Of a DNA stretch of 64,000 nucleotides, positions 34,036-46,544 are shown piece by piece. Position 1 is the stretch's first letter. The number at the start of each line of letters is the position of its first letter. The stretch comes from Deinococcus sp. HSC-46F16 (GTDB lineage Bacteria; Deinococcota; Deinococci; Deinococcales; Deinococcaceae): positions 76,107 through 140,106 of the forward strand of contig NZ_JALJZW010000007.1 of assembly GCF_024171495.1 (NCBI RefSeq), written 5' to 3'. Both the position numbers and the translations under genes were made by a program. Under the pieces are notes generated by a model that was not told where the DNA came from, searched no databases, and worked only from the letters and a program-made list of their open reading frames with translations.

Positions 34036-34488
34036 ATGCGAATGCCTGCCAGCCTTTTCTTACCTCGCAGTTATGTTAGAGACAGCCGCACCCTCGCGCT
34101 TTACGGCGTTGCGCAAGCCAGTGCTCCTCTCGCGCCCGTCGACACCGACGACTTCGAGGTGGACAGCAGCTTCGAAATCATGCTGAAGGGCACCCAGTAC
34201 TACCCCGGTGCGCAGGCCTATCAGGTGATCGGTCACAGCATGACGGGCTTGATCGAGCACGGGGACATCGTGCTGGTGAACCCCTACGATGCTTACAACC
34301 AGACCCGGCCGTGCATCTTCGAGACGCCCAACGGCTATGTGGTGAAACTCCGTGGGGTGGACCGGGGTAAGCCCGCACTCCTGAGCCTCAACGACAACAT
34401 CCCCCCTGTGACGGCCCGCGCGGAGTACATCCCGCGCGGGTGCGTCTATGCCGTGTACCTGCGCCCCTTCCAGATCAGGCGGATCTGA
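34036..34488 (+). CDS. Stand-alone S24 (LexA/UmuD-like) peptidase-domain protein
   Basis: 150 residues from ATG 34036, with AAGGAG just upstream; ten bases after the repressor stop. No helix-turn-helix. YQVIGHSMTGLIEHGDIV gives the S24 serine (Ser68) and YVVKLRG the lysine (Lys104), at typical spacing of ~36. It could cleave or disrupt the neighbouring repressor when activated, or be a UmuD-like factor. Partner relation to the repressor is inference from adjacency and complementary active sites. Confidence 0.75.
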   Translation: MRMPASLFLPRSYVRDSRTLALYGVAQASAPLAPVDTDDFEVDSSFEIMLKGTQYYPGAQAYQVIGHSMTGLIEHGDIVLVNPYDAYNQTRPCIFETPNGYVVKLRGVDRGKPALLSLNDNIPPVTARAEYIPRGCVYAVYLRPFQIRRI

Positions 34489-34913
34489 TGCAACGCCATC
34501 CCCTGCAATTCCATAACGAGCGTCCGGATGAGGGCGAAGCCTGGCTGCTCAAGGCCCGCTCCGACCTAGTCGGGACTAACAGAGAGAAGACAGATGCTCT
34601 GATTCGCGCCTGGCAGGCCGAAGAGGGCATCGAAGGTGAACCGACCTACCACTCGGCCTATACCGATTCGAGTCGGCCTCGCGCCAAGGACGAGTGGGAC
34701 TTCGTCTACCTGCCGGGGCGACCCACCCGCGTCCAGATGGAAGGCATTGGGGACCGGATCGCGCGAGCTCACTTCGCGTTCCTGGTGACGGAGCGGGTGA
34801 ACTTGGACACAGGTGAGCGGGTGACCGATCCCCGAACGAAGCGTCTGGATCATCTGATGCGGGAGCTTGTGGCCGACCTCGAAGCGGCACGGCCAAAGCG
34901 CGAGCTGAACTGA
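34488..34913 (+). CDS. Lysogeny-region protein of unknown function
   Basis: 141 residues; its ATG overlaps the preceding stop (TGATG). Soluble, charged, with WLLKARSDLVGTN near the N-terminus and a helical C-terminus. GC is lower than in the phage structural genes. Located in the usual cargo position between repressor and integrase. No family recognised. Confidence 0.65.
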   Translation: MQRHPLQFHNERPDEGEAWLLKARSDLVGTNREKTDALIRAWQAEEGIEGEPTYHSAYTDSSRPRAKDEWDFVYLPGRPTRVQMEGIGDRIARAHFAFLVTERVNLDTGERVTDPRTKRLDHLMRELVADLEAARPKRELN

Positions 34914-34926
34914 AGGGAAGCTGGCC

Positions 34927-35898
34927 ATGCCCGAGGCAGATGAGATGACGCGTACTCAAAAAGGTCTGTGGTCCTCTTTGCTGGACTTCACCCAAGACGG
35001 GCCAAGGCGCAGGCGCTGGACCAACAACTTCATTGCCTCTGGCGATCTGGTCGGGCTGGTTCTCGCAGGTGTCGCCGTGTATGCCGCATATCGTGGCATC
35101 CCGTCGCAGAGCCTGTGGGTGGTCATTACCGCTCTGGTAGTTGCCCTGTACACCGCGTTTACCAAGCTGGTCAAAACGGGCCTCGATCTTCGAGAGAAAG
35201 CCCAGAAGAAGCGACTGGAAGACGCTTTGGCAGAGGCTAAGGCTGAAGCCACTCACGCTGCCTCGGAAGCCGCCATAGAGGCCGCAGAGCGGGTCTTCGA
35301 GCACTGGAAGGGTGCAGCGAGGATGCACGAGGATGGTGTAGAGCATACGCATCGGCAGTTGCGGGAGATCATGCAGGCCAACCCGCGAGGCCGAGTTGGG
35401 GCCGAGGCCGTCGACTCTTATCTCAAGTGTCTTCTGGCGATCTTCGACGGGTTCTATGACGAGCACAGGGGCACGTTTTCAGCAAACCTGACCGTGCCGA
35501 ATGCCGATTGCTCCCGGCTGTGGCTGGTGCGGATTGAGCCGGGTGGTCGGGGACGCAGCAACAATCTGCCTCGCCCCTTGGACCTCTCGAATGACCAGTG
35601 GGGCGCCTCAGTGGCGTTCAAGGAGAACAAGATCGTCTATACCCCGGATGTTCGGCGGGAGGGCAACCCCGGCGACCACGGCTACCTATCTGTGATCAAC
35701 CTGCCCGTGAAGGGGAGGACGGGAGAGCCGATCGCGGTCGTCAATATCGACAGCCCGGAAGCTGACGCCTTCGGCTCCTATGACCGTGTGTGGGAAATCT
35801 GGAATGCGTACTGTCAGCCAGTTTTGGCCTCTCTGTCTCTGTGCCTGAGTGATCCCCGCTTGTTTCAGACCCAGCGCACGGAGCCCTCCGACCGTTAA
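34927..35898 (+). CDS. Two-helix membrane protein with coiled coil and GAF-like domain
   Basis: 323 residues. Two membrane helices (about 37-56 and 63-82) are followed by a Lys/Glu/Ala coiled coil (~85-140) and a C-terminal ~150-residue domain resembling a GAF sensor fold (LLAIFDGFYDEHRG, then LPVKGRTGEPIAVVNIDSPEADAF). A membrane-anchored sensor expressed from a prophage suggests superinfection exclusion or anti-phage defence; this is inference. Start ATG 34927 with AAGGGAAG upstream. Confidence 0.65.
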   Translation: MPEADEMTRTQKGLWSSLLDFTQDGPRRRRWTNNFIASGDLVGLVLAGVAVYAAYRGIPSQSLWVVITALVVALYTAFTKLVKTGLDLREKAQKKRLEDALAEAKAEATHAASEAAIEAAERVFEHWKGAARMHEDGVEHTHRQLREIMQANPRGRVGAEAVDSYLKCLLAIFDGFYDEHRGTFSANLTVPNADCSRLWLVRIEPGGRGRSNNLPRPLDLSNDQWGASVAFKENKIVYTPDVRREGNPGDHGYLSVINLPVKGRTGEPIAVVNIDSPEADAFGSYDRVWEIWNAYCQPVLASLSLCLSDPRLFQTQRTEPSDR

Positions 35899-35957
35899 GG
35901 CGTACGTCATGCTGCTCCAGTACACTCCAGACAGCTCTAAACCCCTTGGAGGTGCCC

Positions 35958-36140
35958 ATGAAGAGCAAGACCGTAGGATCGGCGGTCGTCACTACAGCGA
36001 CAGGCAGGGTTCTGATCGAACCGAGACGGGATGCACTGGCCTGCTCAACAGGCATTCGGGAGGCCGCGATGGATATCGCACGCTCCGTCATGAAGGACCG
36101 CGAAGCCTTGTCTACCAAGAAGCTGACCTCCGTCCGTTAA
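35958..36140 (+). CDS. Small cargo protein
   Basis: 60 residues from ATG 35958 with GGAGGT upstream. Basic, no membrane segment; SKTVGSAVVTTATGRVL at the N-terminus looks beta-like, then a helix. It follows the GAF-like gene and ends before a terminator. Function unknown. Confidence 0.5.
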   Translation: MKSKTVGSAVVTTATGRVLIEPRRDALACSTGIREAAMDIARSVMKDREALSTKKLTSVR

Positions 36141-36156
36141 TCGCTCTACCAACCTC

Positions 36157-36191
36157 ATGCCGCCCCGGCTCGCCTGGGGTGGCATTCACTT
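36157..36191 (+). terminator. Intrinsic terminator before the integrase gene
   Basis: ATGCCGCCCC and GGGGTGGCAT form a ten-pair stem (one G-T pair) around a nine-base loop, followed by TCACTTTTG. Confidence 0.65.
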
Positions 36192-36212
36192 TTGCCTTCA
36201 AGGGGAGATGAG

Positions 36213-37436
36213 ATGGCAAAAAAGCGCAGCAACGGCGAAGGCTCCATCTACCAGACCGCCGACGGCACATGGCGGGCGGCCATCACCGTCCAGATTGATG
36301 GCCTCGGCAAGATTAAGCGCAAGTACGTCAGCGGCAAGACCCAAAAGGAAGTGCGCGACAAGCTGCGCCACCTCCAGCGGCTCAAGGAAGAGAACGCCCT
36401 GGTGGACCCCAGCCGCATGACGGTTGGGGAGTTTCTGGACGTGTGGCTGCGTGATACGGCGAGCGAACTCAAGCCCAGCACGCAGCAAAAGCGCGAGGAC
36501 CTCATCAAGCTGTACGTGGGGCCGCACCTGAGCCTGAAGCACCTCCAGAAGCTCACGCCGCTCGACGTGCAGCAGTGGCAGACGACCCTGCTGAGTACCC
36601 GTCGCCAGCCGCCCAAGAGCAAACGCAAGCCCAAGCCCGGCGCCCCTCCGCCCGAGCCGATGCCCTTCCTCTCCCCCACCACCGTCGCGGGGGCCGTGAC
36701 GCTGCTGGGGACCGCTCTGCGGCACGCCCTCCAGCTCGGCCTGATCTACCGCAACCCGGTGGACGCGGTGAAGCGGGTCAAGCCGTCCAAGCGGGACCTG
36801 AAGGTGTGGGAACCCAGCGAGGTCCAGCGGCTCATCGCGGCCATCACGGACGACCGACTCTACGGCCTGGTCTATCTCGCCCTCACCACCGGGATGCGCC
36901 GGGGCGAGCTGTGCGGCCTGCACTGGACCGACATTCAGCGCGGCGTCATCACGGTGCGGCACAACTGCGTACTGGTCGGCAACCGGGCCACCATCACCAC
37001 CCCGAAGACCGAGGCAAGTCGCCGTCGGATTCCTCTGCCCCCCGACACGCTCGAAGCGCTGCGCGTGCACCGCGCCCGGCAGCACCAGGAGCGCGACGCC
37101 GCGGCCGAGGACTGGGAGGAACACGGCCTGGTGTTCCCGACCACACTGGGGACCGTGTACCACCCCCGCAACCTGCTGCGCGACTGGTATGCGCTACTGG
37201 ACCGCGCGGAGGTGCGCCGCATCCGGATTCACGACATCCGCCACACCTACGCGTCGTTGGCGATCTATCAGGGCCTCGACCCCAAGGCCATCGCGGACCG
37301 CATGGGGCACAGCCGGGCCAGCATCACGATGGACGTGTATGGGCACGTCTTCGAGGAACAGCGCGAGAAGGCGGCGCTGACCCTGACCCAGCTCGTGAAC
37401 AGGGACGCGCACCAAGCCGATCCGCTGCTGAACTGA
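36213..37436 (+). CDS. int: Tyrosine-family integrase
   Basis: 407 residues from ATG 36213, with GGGGAGA upstream. An N-terminal AP2-like arm-binding part (GSIYQTADGTWRAAITV), a SAM-like core-binding domain (~70-150) and a catalytic domain follow. Catalytic residues visible: Arg in TTGMRRGE (near 229), HDIRH (near 339-343), His in MGHSRASI (near 365) and Tyr in MDVYGHV (near 375). It recombines attP with attB; its location beside tRNA-Val points to that gene as the target. Confidence 0.96.
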   Translation: MAKKRSNGEGSIYQTADGTWRAAITVQIDGLGKIKRKYVSGKTQKEVRDKLRHLQRLKEENALVDPSRMTVGEFLDVWLRDTASELKPSTQQKREDLIKLYVGPHLSLKHLQKLTPLDVQQWQTTLLSTRRQPPKSKRKPKPGAPPPEPMPFLSPTTVAGAVTLLGTALRHALQLGLIYRNPVDAVKRVKPSKRDLKVWEPSEVQRLIAAITDDRLYGLVYLALTTGMRRGELCGLHWTDIQRGVITVRHNCVLVGNRATITTPKTEASRRRIPLPPDTLEALRVHRARQHQERDAAAEDWEEHGLVFPTTLGTVYHPRNLLRDWYALLDRAEVRRIRIHDIRHTYASLAIYQGLDPKAIADRMGHSRASITMDVYGHVFEEQREKAALTLTQLVNRDAHQADPLLN

Positions 37437-37496
37437 GGCGCGTTGCTGCACCCATTGCTGCAAGGGAGGTGTTGCTGCTGTGGATGAAAAGAGAAA

Positions 37497-37515
37497 ACCC
37501 GCTCTGGGAGCGGGT
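37497..37515 (-). terminator. Terminator of the tRNA-Cys/tRNA-Val transcript
   Basis: ACCCGCTC/GAGCGGGT stem with a three-base loop; read leftward it is followed by TTTTCTCTTTT. It also lies about 60 bases after the integrase stop and could act on both strands. Confidence 0.75.
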
Positions 37516-37519
37516 GTCT

Positions 37520-37594
<75 letters not shown>

Positions 37595-37622
37595 GCGTGC
37601 AGTCAGGACTGCGGGGTAAAAC

Positions 37623-37697
<75 letters not shown>

Positions 37698-37801
37698 TTG
37701 GGGCGGGGCTGGAGGGCACTCCTCTCCCAGCGGAAGGAATGTTAGCACGGCCCCCCGAGGCTGTAAAGCGCAGTGCGGCGCAGGCTACAGTGGGAGGCGC
37801 C

Positions 37802-38671
<870 letters not shown>

Positions 38672-38677
38672 CCAACA

Positions 38678-38712
38678 GGAGAGGGGCCGGTCACGCCCAC
38701 CGGCCCCTCTCC
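38678..38712. terminator. Bidirectional terminator between GDPD and thrS genes
   Basis: GGAGAGGGGCCGG and CCGGCCCCTCTCC form a 13-pair stem around a nine-base loop between two convergent genes. Confidence 0.8.
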
Positions 38713-38730
38713 CCTGTCTGTTCCTTATCC

Positions 38731-40680
<1,950 letters not shown>

Positions 40681-40907
40681 GGAAACTCCTTGAAATAAGC
40701 CTGGCAACAGGCAAGAAAAGACCCGGTCTGGCCGCAAATCCAGCAGAACGCCTGAGAGCCGCTGAGGGGCTTTCAGGCGCAGGGAGTTCGCGTGACCTGA
40801 CCGGGCATCGGCTGTCGCCGGGACGCTCCTGCCCCTATCACCAGACCGGAGTGATGGGCGAGGAGGCTCATGGAGGCAGGATAGCGGGCGGGGTGGGCCG
40901 GGAGCAA
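40681..40907 (-). promoter_or_regulatory. thrS promoter and attenuator-like leader
   Basis: TTGCTC (40907-40902), 18 bases, TATCCT (40883-40878), then six bases to a leaderless 32-codon ORF. After its stop come hairpin 1 (40778-40750, GCCTGA...TCAGGC) and a small hairpin 2 (40712-40699, GCCTG-TTGC-CAGGC) followed by TTATTT. The arms of the two hairpins can pair with each other, as in terminator/antiterminator switches. CCGGTCTGG (40723-40731) can also pair with CCAGACCGG (40841-40849). Confidence 0.5.
40773..40871 (-). CDS. Putative thrS leader peptide
   Basis: 32 residues, ATG 40871 directly at the predicted transcription start (TATCCT at -12 to -7). It ends in VTRTPCA, with Thr codons ACG and ACT at 40793-40785, six and four codons before the stop. 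The stop codon lies inside the first arm of hairpin 1. This is what an amino-acid-sensing leader peptide would look like. Two Thr codons are few compared with classical thr or trp leaders. Confidence 0.45.
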   Translation of the reverse strand: MSLLAHHSGLVIGAGASRRQPMPGQVTRTPCA

Positions 40908-40931
40908 CCGCACGCCACGAAGTGTCCCCTC

Positions 40932-41330
40932 TTACCAGTCGACTGCGGCGTTCGCCCCCTGGCCCTTGGGGTTGGGTCCCCAGCGGTTAGGACCAGGCTG
41001 ACTGTCCGACACGGTAAAGATCAGCAGGACGATGGCCCCGACAAATGGAATCAGACCAATCAGCAGCCACCAGCCGCTCCGGCCTGTATCGTGAAGGCGG
41101 CGAACCGAGACTGCCAGACCCGGCACCAGCACAACCAGGCTGTAGATCAAACCGAGAAGACCCACCGGCTGGCTCCCATCGCCCAGATTCAACCCCATCA
41201 CCCCATCTATCACTCCCAAGACAAAGGCAATGATGGCGTTGACCAGGGTGAACATCCAGTACTCGCGCCGTCTTGCCCGGCCCCGGAAATCGGCGTAGTG
41301 GTTGCGAAGCACGTTGAGATAGTCGTTCAT
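40932..41330 (-). CDS. DUF805 membrane protein
   Basis: 132 residues with the family pattern: an N-terminal FRGRARRREYWMF motif, four hydrophobic segments, and SVRRLHDTGRSGWWLLIGLIP. AAGGAG precedes ATG 41330. DUF805 proteins are small inner-membrane proteins of unknown function. The C-terminal tail is Pro/Asn/Gly-rich. Confidence 0.9.
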   Translation of the reverse strand: MNDYLNVLRNHYADFRGRARRREYWMFTLVNAIIAFVLGVIDGVMGLNLGDGSQPVGLLGLIYSLVVLVPGLAVSVRRLHDTGRSGWWLLIGLIPFVGAIVLLIFTVSDSQPGPNRWGPNPKGQGANAAVDW

Positions 41331-41522
41331 GCGCTCTCCTTATCCCGAACCAGTCTCAAGTTACAATCGGGTGAGAAGAGCATAAACTTTAGTTGAAGGG
41401 TGTGAGGGCGCAAACTGGCACCGGCCACTGCACAGCCAGGCCAAGAATTCTGATCGCTCACACTGGACTCAAAGGGGCAGACGCAGCCCCACATGGAGAC
41501 TGCGCCTGCTTCAGTGCTGTTG

Positions 41523-41768
41523 TTACAGCCCGGCTTCGGCCAGGAAGGCGTCGAGCTTCTGCGGGCGGAAGCCGCTGAGGCTGTGGGCCACGTCGCCGCT
41601 GACGAGCGTGGGCACGCTGCGCTTGCCGCCGTTGACGCTCATGACGTACTCGGCCGCCCCCTCGTCCTGCTCGATGTTGATCTCCTCGTAGGCGAGGCCC
41701 TTCTGGGTCAGCGCCCGCTTGGCCGCCACGCAGTCGGGACACCAGCTCGTCGTGTACATCTTGATCAT
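41523..41768 (-). CDS. Glutaredoxin-like protein (mycoredoxin/NrdH type)
   Basis: 81 residues. MYTTSWCPDC gives the active-site CPDC at residues 10-13; SVPTLV carries the cis-proline; GFRPQKLDAFL is the C-terminal helix. It probably reduces mixed disulfides using a low-molecular-weight thiol (bacillithiol in Deinococcus) or thioredoxin reductase. Full length for the family. Confidence 0.88.
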   Translation of the reverse strand: MIKMYTTSWCPDCVAAKRALTQKGLAYEEINIEQDEGAAEYVMSVNGGKRSVPTLVSGDVAHSLSGFRPQKLDAFLAEAGL

Positions 41769-41876
41769 GGGGGTAGCCTAGCCCGTTTGAGGGGGGGAGA
41801 AGGTGGACCGGCCCTCAAGCCCACCACGCGCGTCCCGTTCAAGGGTCCGGAGTGCCGTTTCCGGTCCGGAGAAGAC

Positions 41877-41904
41877 AGCGGCCCACCCCGGAAGGTAGGC
41901 CGCT
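41877..41904 (-). terminator. Terminator after infC
   Basis: AGCGGCC/GGCCGCT stem with a 14-base loop, then TGTCTTCT on the minus strand. Confidence 0.65.
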
Positions 41905-41920
41905 GGAAACACGAAAAAGG

Positions 41921-42538
<618 letters not shown>

Positions 42539-42636
42539 CACCTCCGCACGCCCTCCCACACGCTGGCGAGAAAGCGGCTGTTGTCCACCTGTTCGGCGTG
42601 ACAGATCAGTCTACCACGCGGCCCCCCGCGCCCGGC

Positions 42637-44622
42637 ATGCTGAAGACCATGACCTTCTCACCTGCCGCGTCCCGGTCTTACGGTCCCCTTCAGGCCCGCG
42701 ATCCCAACCTCGAAGTGCTGCTCACCGACGGCCTGGGCGGCTTCGCGCTGAGCAGCCTCGCCGGGGTACCCACCCGCTGCTACTCGGGGCTGGCGGTCAG
42801 TCACCAGCCCCCGGTGGACCGCTGGCAGCACCTCGTCTCGCCGCTGGAGAGGGTAGAGACAGGCCAGGGCGAGGTGACCCTGCACGCGCTGGAACTGGCC
42901 CCGAACGTCTTCGAGGGCAATGGCCTGACCTGGCTCGCGGGCGTGACGTTGCGCGACCTGCTGCCCGAGCGCGAACAACTCGTGGGCGGCGTGCGGGTGC
43001 GGCGGCGGAGCTTCATGCCCCGGCACTCGGGAGCGGTGGTCTTCCTGTACGAGGTAGAAGCGCGGGAGGCGGTCACGCTGACCCTGGGCGGCTTTTTCGC
43101 GGACCGGGACATGCACCACACGCATGAGCGGGCGCCGGAGCTGACCTTCGGGGTGGAGGGGACGCGGGGCGTGGTGCGCGGCACGCGGGAGACGGGGGTG
43201 AGCCTCCACGCCCCCGGTGCGGCGGTAGAAGGCCTGACGCCCCGGCCCTTTACCCAGCGCGTCTACTTCCGGCACGACGAGGCGCGGGGCGAACCGGAAT
43301 ACGAGCGCGTGGTGGGCGCGGCGCTGTGGCGGGTGACGCTGCCTCCGGGTGGGGGCCAGGTGGCGCTGGTCGTGGGGGGCCTGGGGGGGGAAGTGCCTGA
43401 CCCCTGGGCCGCCTACGACACGGAGGCCACGCGGCGCCGGGCACTGGTGGAGCAGGCGTGGGAGGCGACGGGGCTGCCCGGCGACGACCTCGTCGCCACC
43501 CTCACCGTGGCCGCCGACGCTTACCTCGTGCAGCGTGGCGAGGCGGGGCTGAGCGTGATCGCGGGCTACCCGTGGTTCGCGGACTGGGGGCGCGACACCA
43601 TGATCGCGCTGACCGGCCTGACCCTCACGACCGGGCGGCACGCCGAGGCCCGCGCCCTGCTGGAGACGTTCCTGACGACCCTGCGCCGGGGCCTGACGCC
43701 CAACAACTTTCTGGAGGACGGCACGGGCGCCGGATACAACACGGTGGACGGGGCTTTGTGGCTGGCGGTGGCCCTAGAGCGGTATGTGGGGGCGACGAAT
43801 GACCTCGCCTTCGCACGGGAGGCGCTGCCCCGCCTGCGCGAACTGCTGGAGTGGCACGTGCGCGGCACCGACCACGGCATCCGGGTGGATCCAGGGGACA
43901 GCCTGCTCCTCGCTGGGGAACCGGGGGTGCAGCTCACCTGGATGGACGTGAAGATCGCCGACTGGGTGGTCACCCCCCGCCACGGCAAGCCGGTCGAGAT
44001 TCAGGGGCTGTGGCTCGCGGCACTGGGGGCCGAGGGGCGGCTCGCGGCGCAACTGGACGAGGCTCCCCAGTTCGCCGCTCTGCTCACCCAGGCGCAGGCC
44101 AGCTTCGCGGCGTTCCTGGCAGACGACTTTCCCGCCGACACCCTCTCCCCGGAGGGCGAGGCCGATCCCAGCATCCGCCCGAATGCCCTGATCGCACTGG
44201 CCCTGCCCGACACGCCCGCCACCCCCGCGCAGGTGGAAGGGGCGGTGCGGCGGGCCGAGGCCGAGTTGCTGACCCCGCTGGGGCTGCACACCCTCAGCCC
44301 GCTGGACCCGCGTTTCCGGGGCAACTACGGTGGCGACCAGCTTGTGCGCGACGCCGCCTATCACCAGGGAACGGTCTGGCCGTGGCCGCTGGGGGCTTAT
44401 ATCGACCTCCTGCTCTCACGGGGCGAGGTGGACCGCGCCCGCGCGGCGCTGCGGGGGTTGACGGGCCATATGGGGGAGGCGGGCGTGGGCCATGTCAGCG
44501 AGGTGTTTTCCGGCGGCAGCCTGCGTCCCGGCGGGTGCCCCTTTCAGGCCTGGAGCGTCGCCGAGTTGCTGCGGGCACATGTGGCGGTGGCGCGGGCGGA
44601 GCGGGGAGCGTCCGTCCCATAA
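42637..44622 (+). CDS. Glycogen debranching enzyme (amylo-alpha-1,6-glucosidase)
   Basis: 661 residues from ATG 42637; ATG 42649 is an alternative. An N-terminal bacterial GDE_N domain (~20-230) begins LLTDGLGGFALSSLAGVPTRCYSGL. The GDE_C (alpha/alpha)6 barrel has YPWFADWGRDTMIAL, NTVDGALWLAVAL, and YHQGTVWPWPLGAY. It hydrolyses alpha-1,6 branch points in glycogen. Confidence 0.93.
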   Translation: MLKTMTFSPAASRSYGPLQARDPNLEVLLTDGLGGFALSSLAGVPTRCYSGLAVSHQPPVDRWQHLVSPLERVETGQGEVTLHALELAPNVFEGNGLTWLAGVTLRDLLPEREQLVGGVRVRRRSFMPRHSGAVVFLYEVEAREAVTLTLGGFFADRDMHHTHERAPELTFGVEGTRGVVRGTRETGVSLHAPGAAVEGLTPRPFTQRVYFRHDEARGEPEYERVVGAALWRVTLPPGGGQVALVVGGLGGEVPDPWAAYDTEATRRRALVEQAWEATGLPGDDLVATLTVAADAYLVQRGEAGLSVIAGYPWFADWGRDTMIALTGLTLTTGRHAEARALLETFLTTLRRGLTPNNFLEDGTGAGYNTVDGALWLAVALERYVGATNDLAFAREALPRLRELLEWHVRGTDHGIRVDPGDSLLLAGEPGVQLTWMDVKIADWVVTPRHGKPVEIQGLWLAALGAEGRLAAQLDEAPQFAALLTQAQASFAAFLADDFPADTLSPEGEADPSIRPNALIALALPDTPATPAQVEGAVRRAEAELLTPLGLHTLSPLDPRFRGNYGGDQLVRDAAYHQGTVWPWPLGAYIDLLLSRGEVDRARAALRGLTGHMGEAGVGHVSEVFSGGSLRPGGCPFQAWSVAELLRAHVAVARAERGASVP

Positions 44623-44680
44623 GTCCGGCGAAAAGGCCGTGTGGCACCCGATAAGCCGAGAGGGCTTCCCACACTTATGT
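44619..44680. promoter_or_regulatory. Nested inverted repeat upstream of the NrtR-like gene
   Basis: CATAAG and CTTATG, GTGTGG and CCACAC, and AAGCC and GGCTT are nested in order around GAGAG, just before the -35 box. It could be a terminator for the debranching gene or an operator for the following regulator. Confidence 0.35.
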
Positions 44681-44682
44681 CC

Positions 44683-44711
44683 TTGACGTCCCCCGGTGCC
44701 GGACCTACAGT
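44683..44711 (+). promoter_or_regulatory. Promoter of the NrtR-like gene
   Basis: TTGACG, 17 bases, TACAGT, ending seven bases before ATG 44719. There is no Shine-Dalgarno sequence, so a leaderless mRNA is predicted. Confidence 0.75.
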
Positions 44712-44718
44712 TCGTGTC

Positions 44719-45396
44719 ATGGAGACACTTGCCCTGCCGCCCCAGGCGACCCAGGTTGGCCTGGCGGTGGACGTGGCGGCCTTTGCCATGCACGGGGGCG
44801 AGTTGCAGGTGCTGCTCGTACAGCGCGGCGAACTGCCCCATGCCCACGCCTGGGCGCTGCCCGGCGGTTTCGTCCACCCCGGCGAGGACCTGCACGAGGC
44901 GGCGCTGCGCGAGTTGCGCACCGAAACCTCGGTGACGCTGGAGCCCCGGCACCTCGAGCAGTTCTATACCTTCGGGGCGCCGGGCCGGGACCCGCGCGGG
45001 CGCATCGTGTCCGTCGCGCACCTCGCGGTCCTCGCGCACGGCACGGTGGATGTGACGGGCGGTGGGCACACGCTGGGGGCAGGGTGGTTCCCGGCGCACC
45101 GTCCGCCCGCCCTCGCCTTCGACCACGCCGCGATCCTGACGCGGGCACTGGGGCGGTTGCGGGTGCGGCTGGAATACGCGCACCTGGCGCTGGAATTCCT
45201 GCCTGACACCTTCACCTTGCCCGAGTTACAGCGGGTCCACGAGGCGATTCTCGACCGGCCCCTCGACAAGCGCAATTTCCGCAAGCGGTTGCTGGCGCAG
45301 GGGCTGCTCGTGCCCAGCGGCGAGCGGCGCAGCGGTCCAGGCCGCCCCGCGCAGCTCTACCGCCGGGCGAAGGGGGCGAGGGCGGCGGCGCTGTAG
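44719..45396 (+). CDS. NrtR-like Nudix-domain transcriptional regulator
   Basis: 225 residues from ATG 44719, placed by the promoter. The N-terminal Nudix-like domain has WALPGGFVHPGEDLHEAALREL but RTET instead of the catalytic EExG, so hydrolysis is probably lost. FGAPGRDPRGRIVSVAHL follows, typical of NrtR. The C-terminal winged helix ends DKRNFRKRLLAQGLL and GPGRPAQLYR. NrtR proteins regulate NAD or sugar metabolism in response to ADP-ribose-type ligands; its target here is not visible. Confidence 0.85.
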   Translation: METLALPPQATQVGLAVDVAAFAMHGGELQVLLVQRGELPHAHAWALPGGFVHPGEDLHEAALRELRTETSVTLEPRHLEQFYTFGAPGRDPRGRIVSVAHLAVLAHGTVDVTGGGHTLGAGWFPAHRPPALAFDHAAILTRALGRLRVRLEYAHLALEFLPDTFTLPELQRVHEAILDRPLDKRNFRKRLLAQGLLVPSGERRSGPGRPAQLYRRAKGARAAAL

Positions 45397-45406
45397 GGAG
45401 TGCGGA

Positions 45407-45470
45407 CCGTGGAACGTAGAGCCAGCCCGGCCCACGGTCCACGTTCCACCCCCCACGTTCCGCCTCCCGG
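45407..45470. repeat. Cluster of short inverted repeats
   Basis: GGACCGTGGAACGT, CACGGTCCACGTTCCAC and CACGTTCC elements in direct and inverted order fill the gap between two same-strand genes. Resembles small noncoding repeats or a multi-armed hairpin; function unknown. Confidence 0.45.
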
Positions 45471-45494
45471 CCCCCCGGTAGAATGGCCGGAGCT

Positions 45495-45785
<291 letters not shown>

Positions 45786-45810
45786 TGGGGAGCCGTCAGT
45801 GGGGTGACGC

Positions 45811-46470
<660 letters not shown>

Positions 46471-46484
46471 CCCACCTCTGCCCT

Positions 46485-46511
46485 GCCCCGCCTGGATCTC
46501 CCCGGCGGGGC
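46485..46511 (+). terminator. Terminator after recR
   Basis: GCCCCGCC/GGCGGGGC stem followed by TTCTTCTGCTTCT. Confidence 0.8.
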
Positions 46512-46544
46512 TTCTTCTGCTTCTGGACCGGGTACGGTGGGGGG

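Noticed and set aside
40681..40871. T-box riboswitch upstream of thrS
   Set aside because: The conserved T-box sequence and specifier-loop layout are not present; a leader-peptide attenuator fits better.
44719..45396. NrtR-like protein as an active Nudix hydrolase
   Set aside because: The Nudix box lacks the catalytic Glu pair (RTET for EExG) and a DNA-binding domain follows, so a regulator is more likely.
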